Source: Sitta carolinensis (taxonomy: Eukaryota > Chordata > Aves > Passeriformes > Sittidae). Taken from it: a stretch of DNA of 64,000 nucleotides. The notes under the pieces are model-generated. The model had not been told where the DNA came from. It saw nothing but the letters and a program-made list of their open reading frames with translations, and searched no databases. How positions within the stretch are numbered: the first letter of the stretch is position 1; each line of letters begins with the position of its first letter. This document shows positions 13,001 to 28,000 of this stretch, one piece after another. The translations under genes were made by a program, and so were the position numbers. The stretch lies in the NCBI GenBank assembly GCA_032173965.1, contig JAVUNC010000004.1:22979001-23043000 (forward strand), given 5' to 3'.

Positions 13001-16000
13001 AAGTTGAATTATCTTATTTTTTTCTTACCAAAGAAAATGCATTGTACTAAGAATTCGAGAAAAATAGAGCATGAGGAATACCACTGGGTAAATGCTCTGC
13101 CTTACTGCTGTATTGCTTGCCTCATTTCCTCCTCTCTACTCATACCATTCCCTATCAGTAACTTTTTGTCCTACATGGTATCAGTTTTCTCTGCTCTTAA
13201 CAGCGATCATATATAGAACACAGAGTGCACACCAAAGAGAGTGATGTGGGAAGCTTAATAGTGGTCTGAATGAGGGTAAGACCTCAAAGAACTGAAATGC
13301 CTTCCAAATTTTCAGTTGAAAAACTTGAATTTGAAAGATAGCGTAATGTGTTTTCCAGCTTAAGTAAAAATAAATTGGCTTTTTAAATGTCATATGGTTT
13401 AAGATGGATTAAAATAATTCATTAGCAAGGTAAAAACCTCATAAAATTATTCTCATTCAGTTAGGGGTTTGTTCCTGTGTTTTGGGATATTAGCAGGGCA
13501 TAAGAGAGAAGATTGTGAAGTCTGCTGAGCTACATCAGTGAACATCTTAATAGTTTTGATTATGTATGCAATAGGTTTGTGCTTCAGACCTCATGTTGTC
13601 TGTCAGTCACAAGGCCAAAAACCTCCAGCCAGATACTGGTCTTTGTTGTCTCTGAAAATAAGCCTTCTGATTTGTTTTAGTATAGTGGAGTCAGTTCTCA
13701 TGAATTGTAAGATAAACAAGAATCATGTTTGCATTCCTTTGTAAAAGATATCACCTGATGGACTTCTCAAGTGACCAGTGAAGATGGAGAGGTGGTAACT
13801 TCTCTGTCCAATCTCTGATCACTGTCCAGAAACTTATATATACAAGGTCAACAATAAAGAAGAGATTTCTTTTCTTCTTCTCTGCCTGAACACCTGTTGT
13901 GTGTGTTGCTGTGTGTGTGTCTATCTGCGTAACAGTAACAGGCCTTGATCTCAGCAGAAAAGTGAGAAGGGAGTCTTTAGAATTTGTAATGAGGGCCACT
14001 AGAGCAGTTTGTCTGCTCTCCATTCTCCCTCAACAGTAAGCTATACCACATGCTATTTTGAGGTGTCGTATTTTATTGACATCATACAGGAGTTCTGTCA
14101 TGTTGGCTTACCTAAGAGCTCAGTAGGTATCTTGCAGCCTGCGACAGCTTGTTATGCCTTCATGCAATATTAGTGAGAGGTGATAGTTGAATAATGGAAG
14201 TAGCATAGCTGTACCAGCAAACTGTTTTACTTTGGTAGATTAGTGATGTGCTGATGAGGTAGAACATTGTGATTTGAGAGCTTTGCCTTGCACATGTCCC
14301 TTCAGCTTTGCAACTGCACAATGTAATTTTACATTAAGAGCAGACCACCAATTCCCATGACAGCACTGTAGCTTCTGTCTCCAGTGCTCTGTGACAGTGG
14401 CCCTGTGTTTGTGCCTAAGAGATACATGAGATTGGTTAATAATGGTTTAGAAAGTTCAAGAAGCCAGGTTAATTTGAGGATTGAAGCTGACTTTATCAGT
14501 TGTCAGTACAAGAGACTGATCATAGCACATGAAATTTCTCTCCATTTGTTTTATTTTTCTTAATATAGTTAGCTACACCATATGTTTAAAAATATTATCT
14601 TTCTTTAGTAAGCAAATAACATCAAGACTTCCCCTAAAACCTACAGAACTTAGAGAGATATTGCTGTGATGTTGCACTCATCATCTACTTAAGCAAAAGC
14701 ATCTGATGCAATCACCTTATTGTATTTAAAAATGTGTGTGATTAATCAGAAATACTAGCTTGTTGCAGAGGAATTTATTGTGAAAAGTTATGAATAGATT
14801 CTGTGTGACATCTAACACAAATTAGTATCATAAGAATAGCTACAAGAAAAAATTCTTTATCACATTCTAATTGTTTTTAATACATTGTATTGATGTATGT
14901 GATATGATAGTATGGTGTCGTATTTAATTCCATCTTAACTGCAATATCTTCAAGGTGGTGCTAATGCTGTGGTAGCAAAAATGATTGAGTTTCCACTGTT
15001 ACTAAAGATAACTTAATCAGCATATAGTCTTGCTTTCTCTGCAAATGCAAGAGAAATAATGAGTTCCTCTGCTGCTTTATTTCAAGAAAGCAGAATGGGA
15101 CTTATACCAGGTAAGGGAATACAGTAGCTAAAATTGTTGTAGGTTCTTGTCAGCACAGAATGTGCTTTGTTTCTAATCCATTTTCTGTTTAGTTTTTGTT
15201 GACTTGACATATAATATCCAGAGAAGTGTCTAAATCTTTGTTTTTTCAATTTAGGAATTCTTATAGATTTCACTAAGAAATTAATACTCTTTCTGTTTTG
15301 TTCAATACTTTTATATTGCCTTTTTTATTTATTTTGCAGAAGAACAAATGGAAGACTGCTCGAACTCAAGTTGTGATTATCTTTGGACAACTGAGATGTT
15401 AAAGAGACAGAGAACGGAGGTAGCAGAACATGCCTGTGATACTTGGACTGATATTCATGTATCCGTGAGCACATCGGTGAGTTCTCCATTACCTGGCAAC
15501 GAGCACAAGAGTTTAACACCAAAACGACGTGCTAGAAGTTTAACAAAGAAACAAATGATACAGCACACTTTGGATGACAGGTCGTCTTTAGGAAATAAAC
15601 ATTTAAAGTTTCCAAAGCAAAATCAGAAGAACAAGAAGAGCAAGACTACTTCAATTGCAAAGGGAAATTCTTTTCTTGAGGGCTTTGGTCATATTACTCC
15701 TTCCAAAAAAATAGTCCAGTTAAGTACTGTTCCTGCTTTGATTGACAGTCTCTCTACATCACCTGTGAATAGTGAAGACTTAAACACACATTCATGGGAT
15801 CAAAGCTTCCCTGTTGACAGAAATGATTGTGTTCTTGAAGACAAGAAGAGGAAGAAACTGCAAGCATTACGAAGTTTGAAGCTGGCTACCTCAGAACTGC
15901 GTGCTTCAGGGTCTAAGGGGTTCTTGCAAACAATTACTACGTATAGCAAGTCTTGCTGCACTGAGGAGGCTTCTTATGAAGACTTCTTTTCATCAGCTAA

Positions 16001-19000
16001 TTCACATGAAAATAAAGTACAGATACAGGTACCAAAGGAATCACAGAATCCTCATGAAATTTGTTGTGAAGACTCTTTTACAAGCATGGACCTACATGAC
16101 ATGAGATTCTGTGAGCCACATACCACTACTAAGAAAAATAGGAAGATGTCTATTTCAGTGAATGATTTTCCAGTAAAGAAAAAAATCAAGCCATCTAAAC
16201 ATCCAGGAAGCATACCATTAAATATATCGGGTGGTGAAAAAGATGACACTGGAGAAGCTCTAGATGGTGATGATGTGAACAGGCTGCCACAATGTGCTTG
16301 TGAAAAATCCTGCAGCAGTGTAAATGACAGTGCTCATACTACTGGTAAGTTACTACATAGAGCTGGAATATCAGAAGATATCATACTGCATTAGATGTAC
16401 TAATGCAACTAAATTGCAAAATAAACTGCCATTCCAAAAGGAAAAATACTTCCGAAATACATCAAAGAAGAAAATACTGTGGTACTGACTTTATTACTGA
16501 GTAAAACAAATGAATGAATAGAATCCAAAAGAACATTTATTTGTTTTCCCATACCGTACAAACACAAAGTCATAAGAAATAAGGAAACTGCTCACTATAC
16601 ACAAGTTATATTGAGTCTTCTCCTAATCTCCTAACTTTCTGTTGCTATTCAAAATCTGTTTAAGGTCTCATCATGGGTTCTCTTGTCCAAACTGTTTATT
16701 TCACAAGTGAAAATTGTTACCAAAATTGCAGTTAGTATTATAAAATCTCTGGTGGAAAAAAATATTTGAGTAAGCAATTTCTAACTTGTGCAATGATGAA
16801 GATGAAATGAGACCTGCAAGAGTTGCAATGTAAGCATCTTTTTCAACCATGACATTTTTATATGGAACTAATCTTAATTTTTAATAGTAATTTTAAGAGG
16901 GTTTTTTATATTTAAGCACTTTCAAGTTGGTTTAGCATAAAGTAATTTAGTGTAAATGTATACTAAAATACTGAATCTCATTAACTTCACTGGAATTTGC
17001 TCTTAACTTGCATTGGAATCATTTTCAGTTTTTGATATTTTGAACTTTGTCAAGGATTACATGGGGTTGAATATTTGTAACTATAATTGTGTATTTTTGT
17101 AATTTATCTTCCCTAGGGAATTCTGTAGTAGCACATCAATTAATTACATAAAGCTAATCATTAACTTAAAGGGCTCAACAAACTTGCTGTCAGACTTAGG
17201 AAATCCATGACAACTTTTGCTCCAAGTGATAGATGAGCCATAATGCAGCGGTGCTATGTTGGATCTTGTTCTCACCAAGGAGGTGCTGATGAGGAATGTG
17301 AAGCTCAAGGACAGCCTTGGTTGCAGTGACCATGAAATTTTGGATTTCAAGATCCTAGGACATACAGCAAGTTTACTACCCTGGACTTCAGAAGAGCAGA
17401 TTTTGGCAGCAACCAAGGATTTGCTTGGTAGAGTACCATGGGAAGAGGTACCCAAGGGATGATATTCAAGGATTGTCTCCTCCAGACTGAACGCATCTCT
17501 ACAAAGAAGAAATTAGGGAATAATGCCAGGAGGCCTGTATGGATTAATATGGAGCTCCTGGACAATCTTAAATACAAACAGGTAGTTTTTGAAGAGCAGA
17601 AGCAGGGAAAGGTAGCCTGGGAGGAACACAGAGAAGTTGATTAGGAAGGCTAAACCACTATCAGAAGTAAATCTGGCCAATGATATGAAGGGTAAAGGGA
17701 AAAAAAAAAAAAAAAGCTTCTTTAGGTGCATCAGCAACAAAAGCAAGACATGGGAAAATATGGGTCCTCTAAGGAGTGGTAGAACTAGTTACCCAGGATG
17801 TGGAGAAGGCTGAGATACCATGGTTCTTTGCCCTAGGCTTCACCAGCAGGTGCTGCTGCCACACCACCCATGTTGCAGGAGGTGAAAACAGGGATTGGGG
17901 GAATAAAGAACTGTCTGTTGTAGGAGAAATCCAGGTTTGAGACGTCTAGCTCTGGAGCTCCAAGCACAAGAAAGAAGCAGACCTTTTGTAACAAGCCCAG
18001 AGCACACCACAAAAATGATCAAAGGACTGGAGCACTTCTCCTATGAAGACAGGCTGAGAAAGTTGGGGATGTTCGGCATGGAGAAGAGAAAGTTCTGAAG
18101 AAACCTAAGAGCAGCTTTCTAGTACCTAAATGAGGCTTACAAGAAAGCTGGAGGGACTTTTCATGGAGACATGTAGTGATGGGACAAGGGGAAACAATCT
18201 TAAAATTAGTAGGTTTAGGTTAGATATTAGGAAAAAATTCTTTGCTTTGAATGTGCTGAGGCACTGGAACAGGTACCCCAGAGAAACTGTTGACCCCTTC
18301 ATCCCTGGAGGTGTTCAAGGTGAGGTTGAATGGAGCTCTGAGTAACCTGGCCTATTGGAAGATGCCCCCATATATTGCAATGAATTTGGAACTAGATGGT
18401 CTTTAAGGTCACTTCCAACCCAAACCATTCAATGATTCTATGTAATATATGAACTCACTGGATGTGCTTTTTTGCCATTTGTCAATGTACTTGAAGATGA
18501 TCCTTAAATTTTATAGTTCCTAATGTCAAAGAAGAGTTTGGTTTTCATTATACAGTCATGGAAACAAATAGGGAAGGAGAAAACTCACAGAGTATTCTGA
18601 GCTGGAAGGAAGGGACCCATAAAGATCACCAAGGTCCAGCTTCTGACCCTGCTCAGGACAGCCCTAAGAATCACACCATGTGCCTGAGTGCATTGTCCAA
18701 ATGCTTCTTGAACTCTAACAGGCTTATTTACTATGTTTAAACTTAGTTATTACAGTTAATTTTAGATTTAATTATAACTTTTAAATTTTAGCAACTAAAT
18801 TATGATCACTGTCCTAGCATGTCACACTTTTATTTTCATGATGGACAGTGTTTGAAATAATAGATTTAAGAGGACAAAAAAAAAAGGAATACGATTCAGC
18901 AAACATGGGTTATCCAATGTTTATACTTTTTTATCCTTTTTGTTAGGAATGTCTGTAAGTTTCAATTTCTGTTTGTAGTGATTTTAATAGTATTTGTGTT

Positions 19001-22000
19001 ATATCAGTGGATGGCCATTTTCCAAAGTATGGTGTATTCAGCTTCATGCATCTTTTGTGTAGTCATGGAGGGCCTCAAGTTTGACAGCTTGAATGAGCTC
19101 ACTTAAAAATGGAAGGACTCATTAATGTAAGAGAAGTTGTGTTTTCCTTAATAATGCAAGTTTTTTGGAAGAAAATGAAAATCGTGTATTATACTTACTC
19201 TTGTGATTCTCTATTCGCGAATATTTTTTTTTAATTAATTATGTGTTAAGTGTTTCTTTTTAATTACATGTAAGTTGTTTCTTGTTACTATTAGTAAATA
19301 AATAGTAAACTGGGGTTTTTTTCTCTTAACTGTATGTTATTTGAAAACTGGTAAATGCAGTATATTTTTAAATACTAATGAATTCTCTTCATTCATCGTG
19401 TATATATATATATATGGTTAGGAGTAATCAAAAAGCCATATAAAATGTTATATCTGTAAATGTTTTAAATGTCAAACATTTTTCTTACCCTTTTTTTGTT
19501 GTGATTTTGTGTCAGTGGCCCTTTTACTCAGTATCTTTAATGGCAAGAAGATTTTGTAAGCTTTCTTTCCATAGACTACTTGGAACATTTAATTTTAAAG
19601 TAGAAGTGTTAACATGCTGGCTAATCTGAAACCAAAATTTCAGGGCCTAATGCTTATGTGTAGTAAGCTTCAGGTTCCTTTGTAGGGCACATTCAAGGCT
19701 GCCCAGTTGTTCTGCTGAAATAAATACTGCTAATTATTTTCTTCTTACTCCAGGTCATGTGACTCTTCATCTGAAAGCTACAAAAATAAATAATAATGGA
19801 AAAGGAATGCAAGAGTATACTCTCTTAAGCTTTTATCATGCTAAAATAATTTAGAAATTTGAACTCAGACTTAACATTACTTCCAGTCTTAAAAATAAAC
19901 TTAAGGCTTAATTGAGTGAATTTTATTTATTTATGGTAATATGGAAGGCAAATATTATCTTAATTGGCAAAAAGACAAACTAAGACCCATTGTACTGTTA
20001 CCAATGTAGTTCAGTGTTAAGCTGGAAGATTTGGAATATCATTCTGGTTTTTGGTGCAAGAAATCATTGTGTTTAATTTAGATTAATGAGTTTTACCTGA
20101 GGTTCTAGGTGCTATGGGGCTTCATGCTGCTAAAATACTGTTTATATCTTTCAAAGCAGACATGTGAAAACTTCTTAGTTTTGATGTGGCTTTTGGGTTT
20201 TTTCAGCTGTGGAAGAAGATAGGCTCACTAAAAATATTTTATAATGTCCTCTATTGACATTTTATTTTGTCCTTTTAAAAATCAAATGAGGCATGAAGAA
20301 GAAAACTGTTTCTTTCTTGATTCCTTGTTTTATTTATCTTCATAAAAAGTCGAATTGTAACTAATAATTAAAACAAAAGAGAACAGGTATATCTGAGTAG
20401 AGGAAGAGGTTGAGGATTATTTTGATGTCAAATTTGCCAAGGCCTGATGGCACTTGTCCTGGAGCACACAACAAACTCCATAAAATGTTTATAAACCATT
20501 AAGAGGCTCTCTCTGAAGATCTGGGGTTGCACATATGATTTCAAAAAACTTGAAGAAATTATATTCTCTATAATAAAAACTTGCTGTTTGCCCATGCTTC
20601 AGTAATATCTAAAATAATAATAACAACACAAGGTGCTAAATATTCTGTGCATGTGTTCCTGAAGGATTACTATTGATGACAATTCAGACTTAATTCCTTC
20701 ATAGTTGGGGTAAATACCTCTATGGGTAAGAACAAAAGAGTAAATACAACATAGCTTAATTTAAGTGACACTTCATAACAAATTTTTAAAGTAGAGAACT
20801 ATACTATAGAAAAAAACATTATTAATAGACATGGTATATTTGATCAAGCAGAACTAGCTCATTTTGCCTAATCATTGCTTTTCAATTTAATGGAAATATC
20901 AAATGGAATTTTAAAGGTAATCTGGTTCAAAACTTCTCATTGGTGTTAAAATTATGAATGAGTAGAAGCTTAAATTGCAAAGTAAAATCACTAATTTGTG
21001 ACAATGTTTCAGAGGGCTGAGTTGTTGATTTTGGTGCCAATCACTGAGCAGTGTTTTGGAAGAGCATTTAGGGGATGTAATGGACCACAGTGGCAGGAGT
21101 TACCTGCATATTTGAACTTAGGTTAGGGACAACTAACGCTGGATTCAATTGCTTCAAAAAGTTCTGTCAACTTCGAAGTCCTCTAGGAAAAGCTACTAAA
21201 GATGAAAACTCATTATCTGTGCCTGAGTGACTAATATAAAAAGAAGTAATCAGGAATAAACAAAAAATCGTAAAGCTTGAGACCTATAGGATGGAAAAGC
21301 TGCAAAGTGCTTGAGAAGTGCTGACAGACATGAACGGACTAGCAAAGAATAGCCCTTATTAATGCAGTGCCTAAGATCTGTGAGCTGATAGTCAGAGATA
21401 AGGGACATTATCTTCCTGCTTTCTTGTAAATATGAAGAATCCACAGGAGTGAACCCTAACTGGAAAGAAGTCCAAGAATACAGGTTTTAAGACTTTAAGT
21501 CCGAATGGGACAAGTGCTGTGGAGTATGAGCGTTCAGGCCAAGAGCAGTAAAAAGAATATTACACCACTTTTCACTGTTAGCCCCCAACCCAAGCTACCC
21601 CTCAAAAAGACCCAAAAAACCCCTGAAACAACCTGATGGAAATTAACAGAGACTAATTTGGATAAAGCAGTGGAGTACATGATCTCTTTACATCCTATGA
21701 AATCATATAATTAGGGGTTTTTAAGATCTTTAAAAGTTATGTTTTTTATGGAAAAATAGTTAATTTTTTTCTTTGTGTGTGTGTGGCAAGATGTTTTCTT
21801 GTTTCCTTCTCTTCTACTTGCCATCAGTCTTCCTCAGTGATTGAAAATTATGATCCTCAGTGCAATACTAAATAAAATTAACATAGCTATTAGTTATCTC
21901 TTCATTACATGACACTATATACCTAAATATTGAATTTAAATCAATTGTACCTGAAAACCAGGTTTATAATTATTACTCAAAAATTACTGCAATAATTTTT

Positions 22001-25000
22001 TGACTAGTTTAAAGATTTTAATTTTAAAATGAATAATCATAATGGGCTGTAATTTGATGTTCTGTCACTTCAAGGATAAGAGTTTATGTAGCTGATAGAG
22101 GAAAAACAAATGATTCTTAGTTATATATGCATACTAAATAGGGATAATACCCTTCAGTGTTTTCCAAAACTAATCAGAGAAACTTAGCAGGAGCTAAATT
22201 TAGGCCACTTTAATCATTAATTAAATAACTGATCTCATCCATTTCTTTGAAATGAAAAATGAACAAATGCTCTAGAGTAGACTTTATTGATTGACATTTG
22301 GGAAAAATTCTCTCCCTAAATTTAGAGTAATTAAACCTTAATTGTTTAAAAGATAGATCAAAATTTTCTATCTTAGGCAAGCTAAATTCTCAAATGATTC
22401 AGAAGTTTATTGTTTAGTTCTAAGGAAAGTCATCCTGACAGAGTTGGAGAATTAAATATGTATTAGTTCATAAAATCCATAATGAAAAATACAGCTTTTT
22501 GACAAAGTACATTCTTATGTACAAGAATGTCATATATATATTATGTCACATGTAATGGGTCTGACATGCCTTTATGTGCACAGAATTTTTGTGTGCTAAC
22601 AGTTTGTTAGATTTCCATGCAAAGTGTTTGAAAATAAGTTTCAGATCTTCATGTCGTTTTAGATAAAAAAAGTGTGTACCAAAAGCATTGATGTGTCAGT
22701 CAAAGAAAGAAAATCTAGCCACTGAAGCTTCCAACCCAAATATCTCTGTGCAGAGAAATTGCACATTTTATAAGTAGAAAGCAATTTAGCAGATTCTCTA
22801 CTTGTAGTTAATGTATGATTTTCAAAATATAGGCAAGCTGGGAGTTTTACAACTGGTTTATTTATAAGAACAGATGCTCAGAGATAAAGTCAGATGCTTG
22901 AGTGTCATTCTTTTCCCTAACTGAAATACAGTGAAAAAATAACTGGTACAAATTATTAAGAATTATTTAAAAGTGCATAATGCTGTGCTATGGTAAAATA
23001 ATAGGTTGTAGTCTCATTTCATAAGATTGCATTTTTCATTTTAAGTTTCTACATTTGGTTTCTAGGTGGTGAAACTGAAGTTTCAGAGTGCCATGTTACT
23101 GATGGCTCTTGCAAAGTTTTTAATGAACAAAAGAATAAGCACACTGGGGGCTTAAGAAAAGTTGGAAGACTCCAAAAGGTCAGTTCGAATGGACATTTGC
23201 TTTGTTAAGCTCTTTCGTGGAGGATTCATTGAGTGTCTTTATACTTACAAAATTTAAAATAAATGCTTTTTGTAATATCAGTTGTAAAACTTCCCTGAAT
23301 CTCACTTTTCTTGAACTACTAAGCTAATTGTCTTGGTGTATAACCATAAAACTGAGCTCTCTGGTAACTTGTGGTGGTTGAGTCCATGCCAAGCTGACAC
23401 CATAAAGGAGGATGGTAAGCCAGCTCAAACCAAGAAAAGCTGAAAAGCCGCTGAAGTTGCCTGAAAAGATGCCTGTCCCTTTTGGAGGAGCTACTAAATG
23501 CAGCACATTTTTTAATTTTTTTATACTGGATCATTACCAGTGGTTTCTGCAGAATAAAGATTTATGCAAGATTTTCTTTTAGCTTCTGGTAAAAGTAAAT
23601 TTCTTAGTTTAGTATTTGAGCTCAATTTGGCTATAAAAAAGGAAGAGAGGATTGAGTCAGCACTGAATCTTTCAGTGTTTTCCCTTTGTAAAAGTATTTT
23701 AAGTAAATATAAAACTGATCAGGAAAATAAATATTAATTCTTTTCATCAGTAAGTAGCAAGTCACAATTTAAACGAGTGCTGAGTTCTTTTGAGAATGGA
23801 AGGTCCTAAAGCACTAAAGGATGTCTGTTTTATTAACTATAGAAATAATAGGTAGATACTGGTGGAGTTTCAAAGAGACTGATCACAGATTTTGAAAGTT
23901 TTATTGTAAAGGTCTTGCGCAGGTGCAATTACTAAGTTTTTCAACATTTTAAACAGCCTGAAGATTAGTATCCACGGATATTAATCTCCATGGACCAGTG
24001 ATCTATGGATTCAAATGATTATTTGACTTGTCTCTATCTTACTACTTTTTACTATTTTTAATATTTATTCCCTTTATTTTCCTAAATATTATAAAATTAA
24101 TAACTAGAATGTATAAATCACTCTAAATGCATGTCCTATAGAAGCATTTGAGATAGTGTACTCTTTAGGTTAAAGTATCTTTCCAGAATAGTTTCAGTTC
24201 CTGGCACAGAAATCTGACTAAAGCCACAAACCACACTTAATGGCCCTTTCTAAGGTTATTTGCAGAAAGTGTGCTTGGAGATTTGTCAGGTTTATTAGTA
24301 CTGATTCCTTCTCCAGTGAAATTACTCAACAAGAGCATTTTATATCAGTGCTAATTTTGACTCATTTCTCTCAAGATACATAACGATTATATACTGAAGA
24401 GAAACCAAAATCAATATGAAATTCTTCTTTATGTTTTCAGATCTGACCTTGCAGTCAGAGGTGTCTTTAAATGGTTCTACATGGTGTCTGCTTGCAAAGC
24501 ATGCTCTGTGAGGTGTTTAACAGTAGCAAAGCTAAGTAGTTGCTAGAAAAAATTCCTGTTTAGTGTTTTGAGATTGCTTCTTTTATCCACCCATTTCAGC
24601 TTGGTGAAAATACCATTTCACTCAAATATCAATAAAATAGCAGTGCATAATTTCATTCATGTCATGAATGCTTTTTAAAGCTTTCTTTAAAGATTTTCAT
24701 TGTCAACTTGACTATGCAGATTCATATGGAGACAATTTTTGGGAAGGTCAGGAATTTGACTGAAAAGTAAAAAAAAAATAAAAAAAATAAAATGCTTCAC
24801 AAAAAGCTGATATGTGATTAACCAGGTGGTATGTCTGGTAATGAGAACATTGCACTGAAAAGTTTAAATTTTAAGAGAATATTTTTTTAAACAAAATCAG
24901 ACTGTGTAAATTTTTTCTAAATAATTACGTTGCAAAACCTCTCTCGTACCAGTCAAAATATGTTCTTGAAGCTTTATAAAAGCAACCAAACATTATACAC

Positions 25001-28000
25001 CATTTTTATGTAATACTTTTTTCCAGTAGATATGCTTAAACATTGCAACTTTTTGCTAACTTTTGACAATATAAAAATTAAGTTAGAAAATGTTAGTTTC
25101 CTTTGCCGAAAGAAAATAGTGGGAGAGAAATGGTGCAAATATTTTTAAAAATATTATTTTATTGAATTGTAGTATTATGAAGAATTTCCTAACATTTATT
25201 TCAATTTTAAAAGAAATTCCATGCTAAAAATACAACTGCAAAAGAAATGCCATTTCCTAGATACTTTGATGTATAAACATTTCCACAAATGTGACTGTGA
25301 CTCTTTAGACAGACCCTATTGCTGGGAATCTGTTGTAACTGTGATCTGTTAAATTCATTACTTTGCTTCCCAAAAGAAGAGACAGCTATGTAAATTGCAG
25401 CTATATTTTTTGTAGAAAAATGGTTGGAATCTAATGCCTCATTACAAATGTTTTAGATGCTTGCTGAATGTAATTCCCAGATACTTTCTGTACTTTAATT
25501 ACAACTCATTCATAGTGGTGTATGCTACAGTGAACACTGTAATTCTCACTTATTCAATACAGTGAATGCATATTAGTAGGCATTTGGAGTTCACTATGTG
25601 ATGATAAATATTAAAAAATACAGGGAAAAATATCTTTAGGAAACATGACTAGGTCTAAGTGTTAACTTTATTTATTTCTATGGTTCTTTCAGTTTTTCTT
25701 CTGTAGTTTCTTTAATAGAAATCAAGCCATAAGTTCTGTATTTCTCTGCTATGCTATTGTGTTATTTTTTTGTTTTCTTCAAAACCTCATGCAGGTTGAG
25801 TTTCTTGTATTTTATTTAGCTGAAGTCAAAACTAAAAATTACTTTGTTCAGATACTTGTATATCACAATTTTAGATTAAAGTACTAATAGTTTCTTTATC
25901 TATACTCTTTATATAGGCATGTTTATTGTACTTCTTATTGTTAATGTGGAAGATGTCTAATCAAACATATGTAAAATTGTGGTGTCAACAAAAAAATGCC
26001 ATGAAGAACAGTTTGTAATGGCAGCTGCATGCATGTTTGGGGAAGATAAGCAAGATTTTCAGGAATCTTTAATGGCTTCAGAAAAAAGATTTTTAGATTT
26101 AAAACAACATCACCACCACCCCAAAACCAGGACATTTGGTTCAAAGGCAATGGATACAGACAGATTTATAAAATTGACTCTTAGTTTTGAAACAGAGTTG
26201 GTAAGGATAAAAGCTGTTGATTAATGCTTGTGAATGTCAGCAGGTGGCTTCCCTGGTCTAGAAATCTAAGTTGTTGATACTGGATTGCAGGGATAAAATA
26301 AACGATGCACTGTAGCGTGTTTCTCAATTATTCCATGGAACTGGATACATAGTTCTTTGTTGCTTTGCATAGGGAGGACAAAGTAAAATAACTGAAATTC
26401 ATCTTAAACCCAAAAATGTATTCTAACAAGTTATTTACAGTAGTGGTGAACTGTTGAGTGCTCCTTTCATTGCTTATTGTCACAAAAAAAGTCTACATTT
26501 ATCACAACGCCTTTTGCATGTCACAAATTAAATATTTTGTACTTTAAAAAGATCAGAGACTCATTATTATTTGTTGTCACTGCAAATAAGCCTCTGATTT
26601 GTTTTAGTATTTTCATTAGTTTTCATAAAAAACATTTTAAGAATATCAACAATGTACAAACCCACCTTTTCCATAGTAAAGCCCTGAACTGTATATTGCT
26701 GGACTCTGAGAAGGTACAGGGAACACTTCAGGTTTTTCTTTTCTTTTGTTCTTTTTTTCCAGTCATTTTGCACTGGAGAGAGAGTGCCGGCCTGTTGTCT
26801 CTGAAAATCAGCCTTCTGATTTGTTTTAGTATAGTGGAGTCAGTTCTCATGAATTGTAAGATAAACAAGAATCATGTTTGCATTCCTTTGTAAAAGATAT
26901 CACCTGATGGACTTCTCAAGTGACCAGTGAAGATGGAGAGGTGGTAACTTCTCTGTCCAACCTCTGATCACTGTCCAGAAACTTATATATATGAAGTCAA
27001 CAATAAACTAGAGACTTCCTTTCTTCTCTGCCTGAACACCTGTTGTGTGTGTTGCTGTGTCTGTCTGTCTGTGTCACAGTAACAATTATTAACCAGTTAA
27101 CTGCCATTTTTATCAAAAGAAAAATTTGTTTTATAATTTTAGAAGGATGTGAGAGGTGATGGATGTCTTTTAAAGCATGTAAGAGTCTCAAATCACTAGA
27201 AATGGAATTGGAATAAATTGTGAAGTTAAAAAAACCCTTTAAAGTACTGTTTTCTGAGTGAAAAGAAGAAACTCTTTAGACATGTGAAAAAAACCAGTTA
27301 AGCATCAAGAGGGATGATTAAAAACATATTTTTACAAAGAAGACAGTATGGACTTAACTGAAATTCCTTCAGTTTTGTTTTTAAACAGATTCATCTTGGC
27401 TTGTATTTCTGTAGCTCTTGGACTTGGGTGAAGGTACATCAACACTGAACTTAGAGATTTTTTGAGAGAAGATTTTTACAAGCAAGCTAAGCTAATGCTG
27501 TGGAACAAATAGTGTGAAGCGGGCCATTGTTAGATCCTGTTATCACAATCCATTTTTAATTACTTTATTACTGGCAAAACAAATTTTAATATCCTGAAAA
27601 ATCTGTAACTATAAAACATGAAGCATCTTGCCAGACATTCAGGAAAGTAACCTTATGACTGTATTTTTTATGTGCACTCATAGACTTGTCTTAGATTATA
27701 TTGTTTTTAGGGGACAACATTTTTTATGTTTTCCTTCCAGTTTTGATTTGTAGTTGCTTTGAATAGGTACGTATTTTAAATTCAGATACTTGAAATGTTA
27801 TTGACTTCAAGACACAAATTAATAAGATAGTGATTTAGACAAGGTGGAAGCATGCAAGCTCTGTTACAGTTAACAAAGAAAAAATTGGACATACCTAGCT
27901 TTATGGTTTGGGAAAAATATTTGATGTAATGCGGGTGGTCAGAGGGTAGCACCATGAAAGATGCATACGAACCCCATGGTTTGGGACAGTTTTAAAAATA

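Larger units (their letters stand above)
16345..23065 (+). other. MCPH1 intron 8
   Basis: About 6.7 kb. It carries a + strand CR1 remnant at about 17155-18442 and a - strand CR1 fragment at about 18584-18725, plus a short TA run near 19399. The remainder is unique AT-rich DNA without recognised features. Confidence 0.7.

Noticed and set aside
23325..23515. Repeat-like segment with richer composition
   Set aside because: No terminal repeats or target duplication could be matched and I do not recognise the family, so it is not called a mobile element.
26477..26893. 138-codon + strand open frame
   Set aside because: It spans the left target duplication, LTR stub and second LTR. Its C-terminal part repeats exactly in the open frame at 13538-13744 because both lie in copies of the same LTR.
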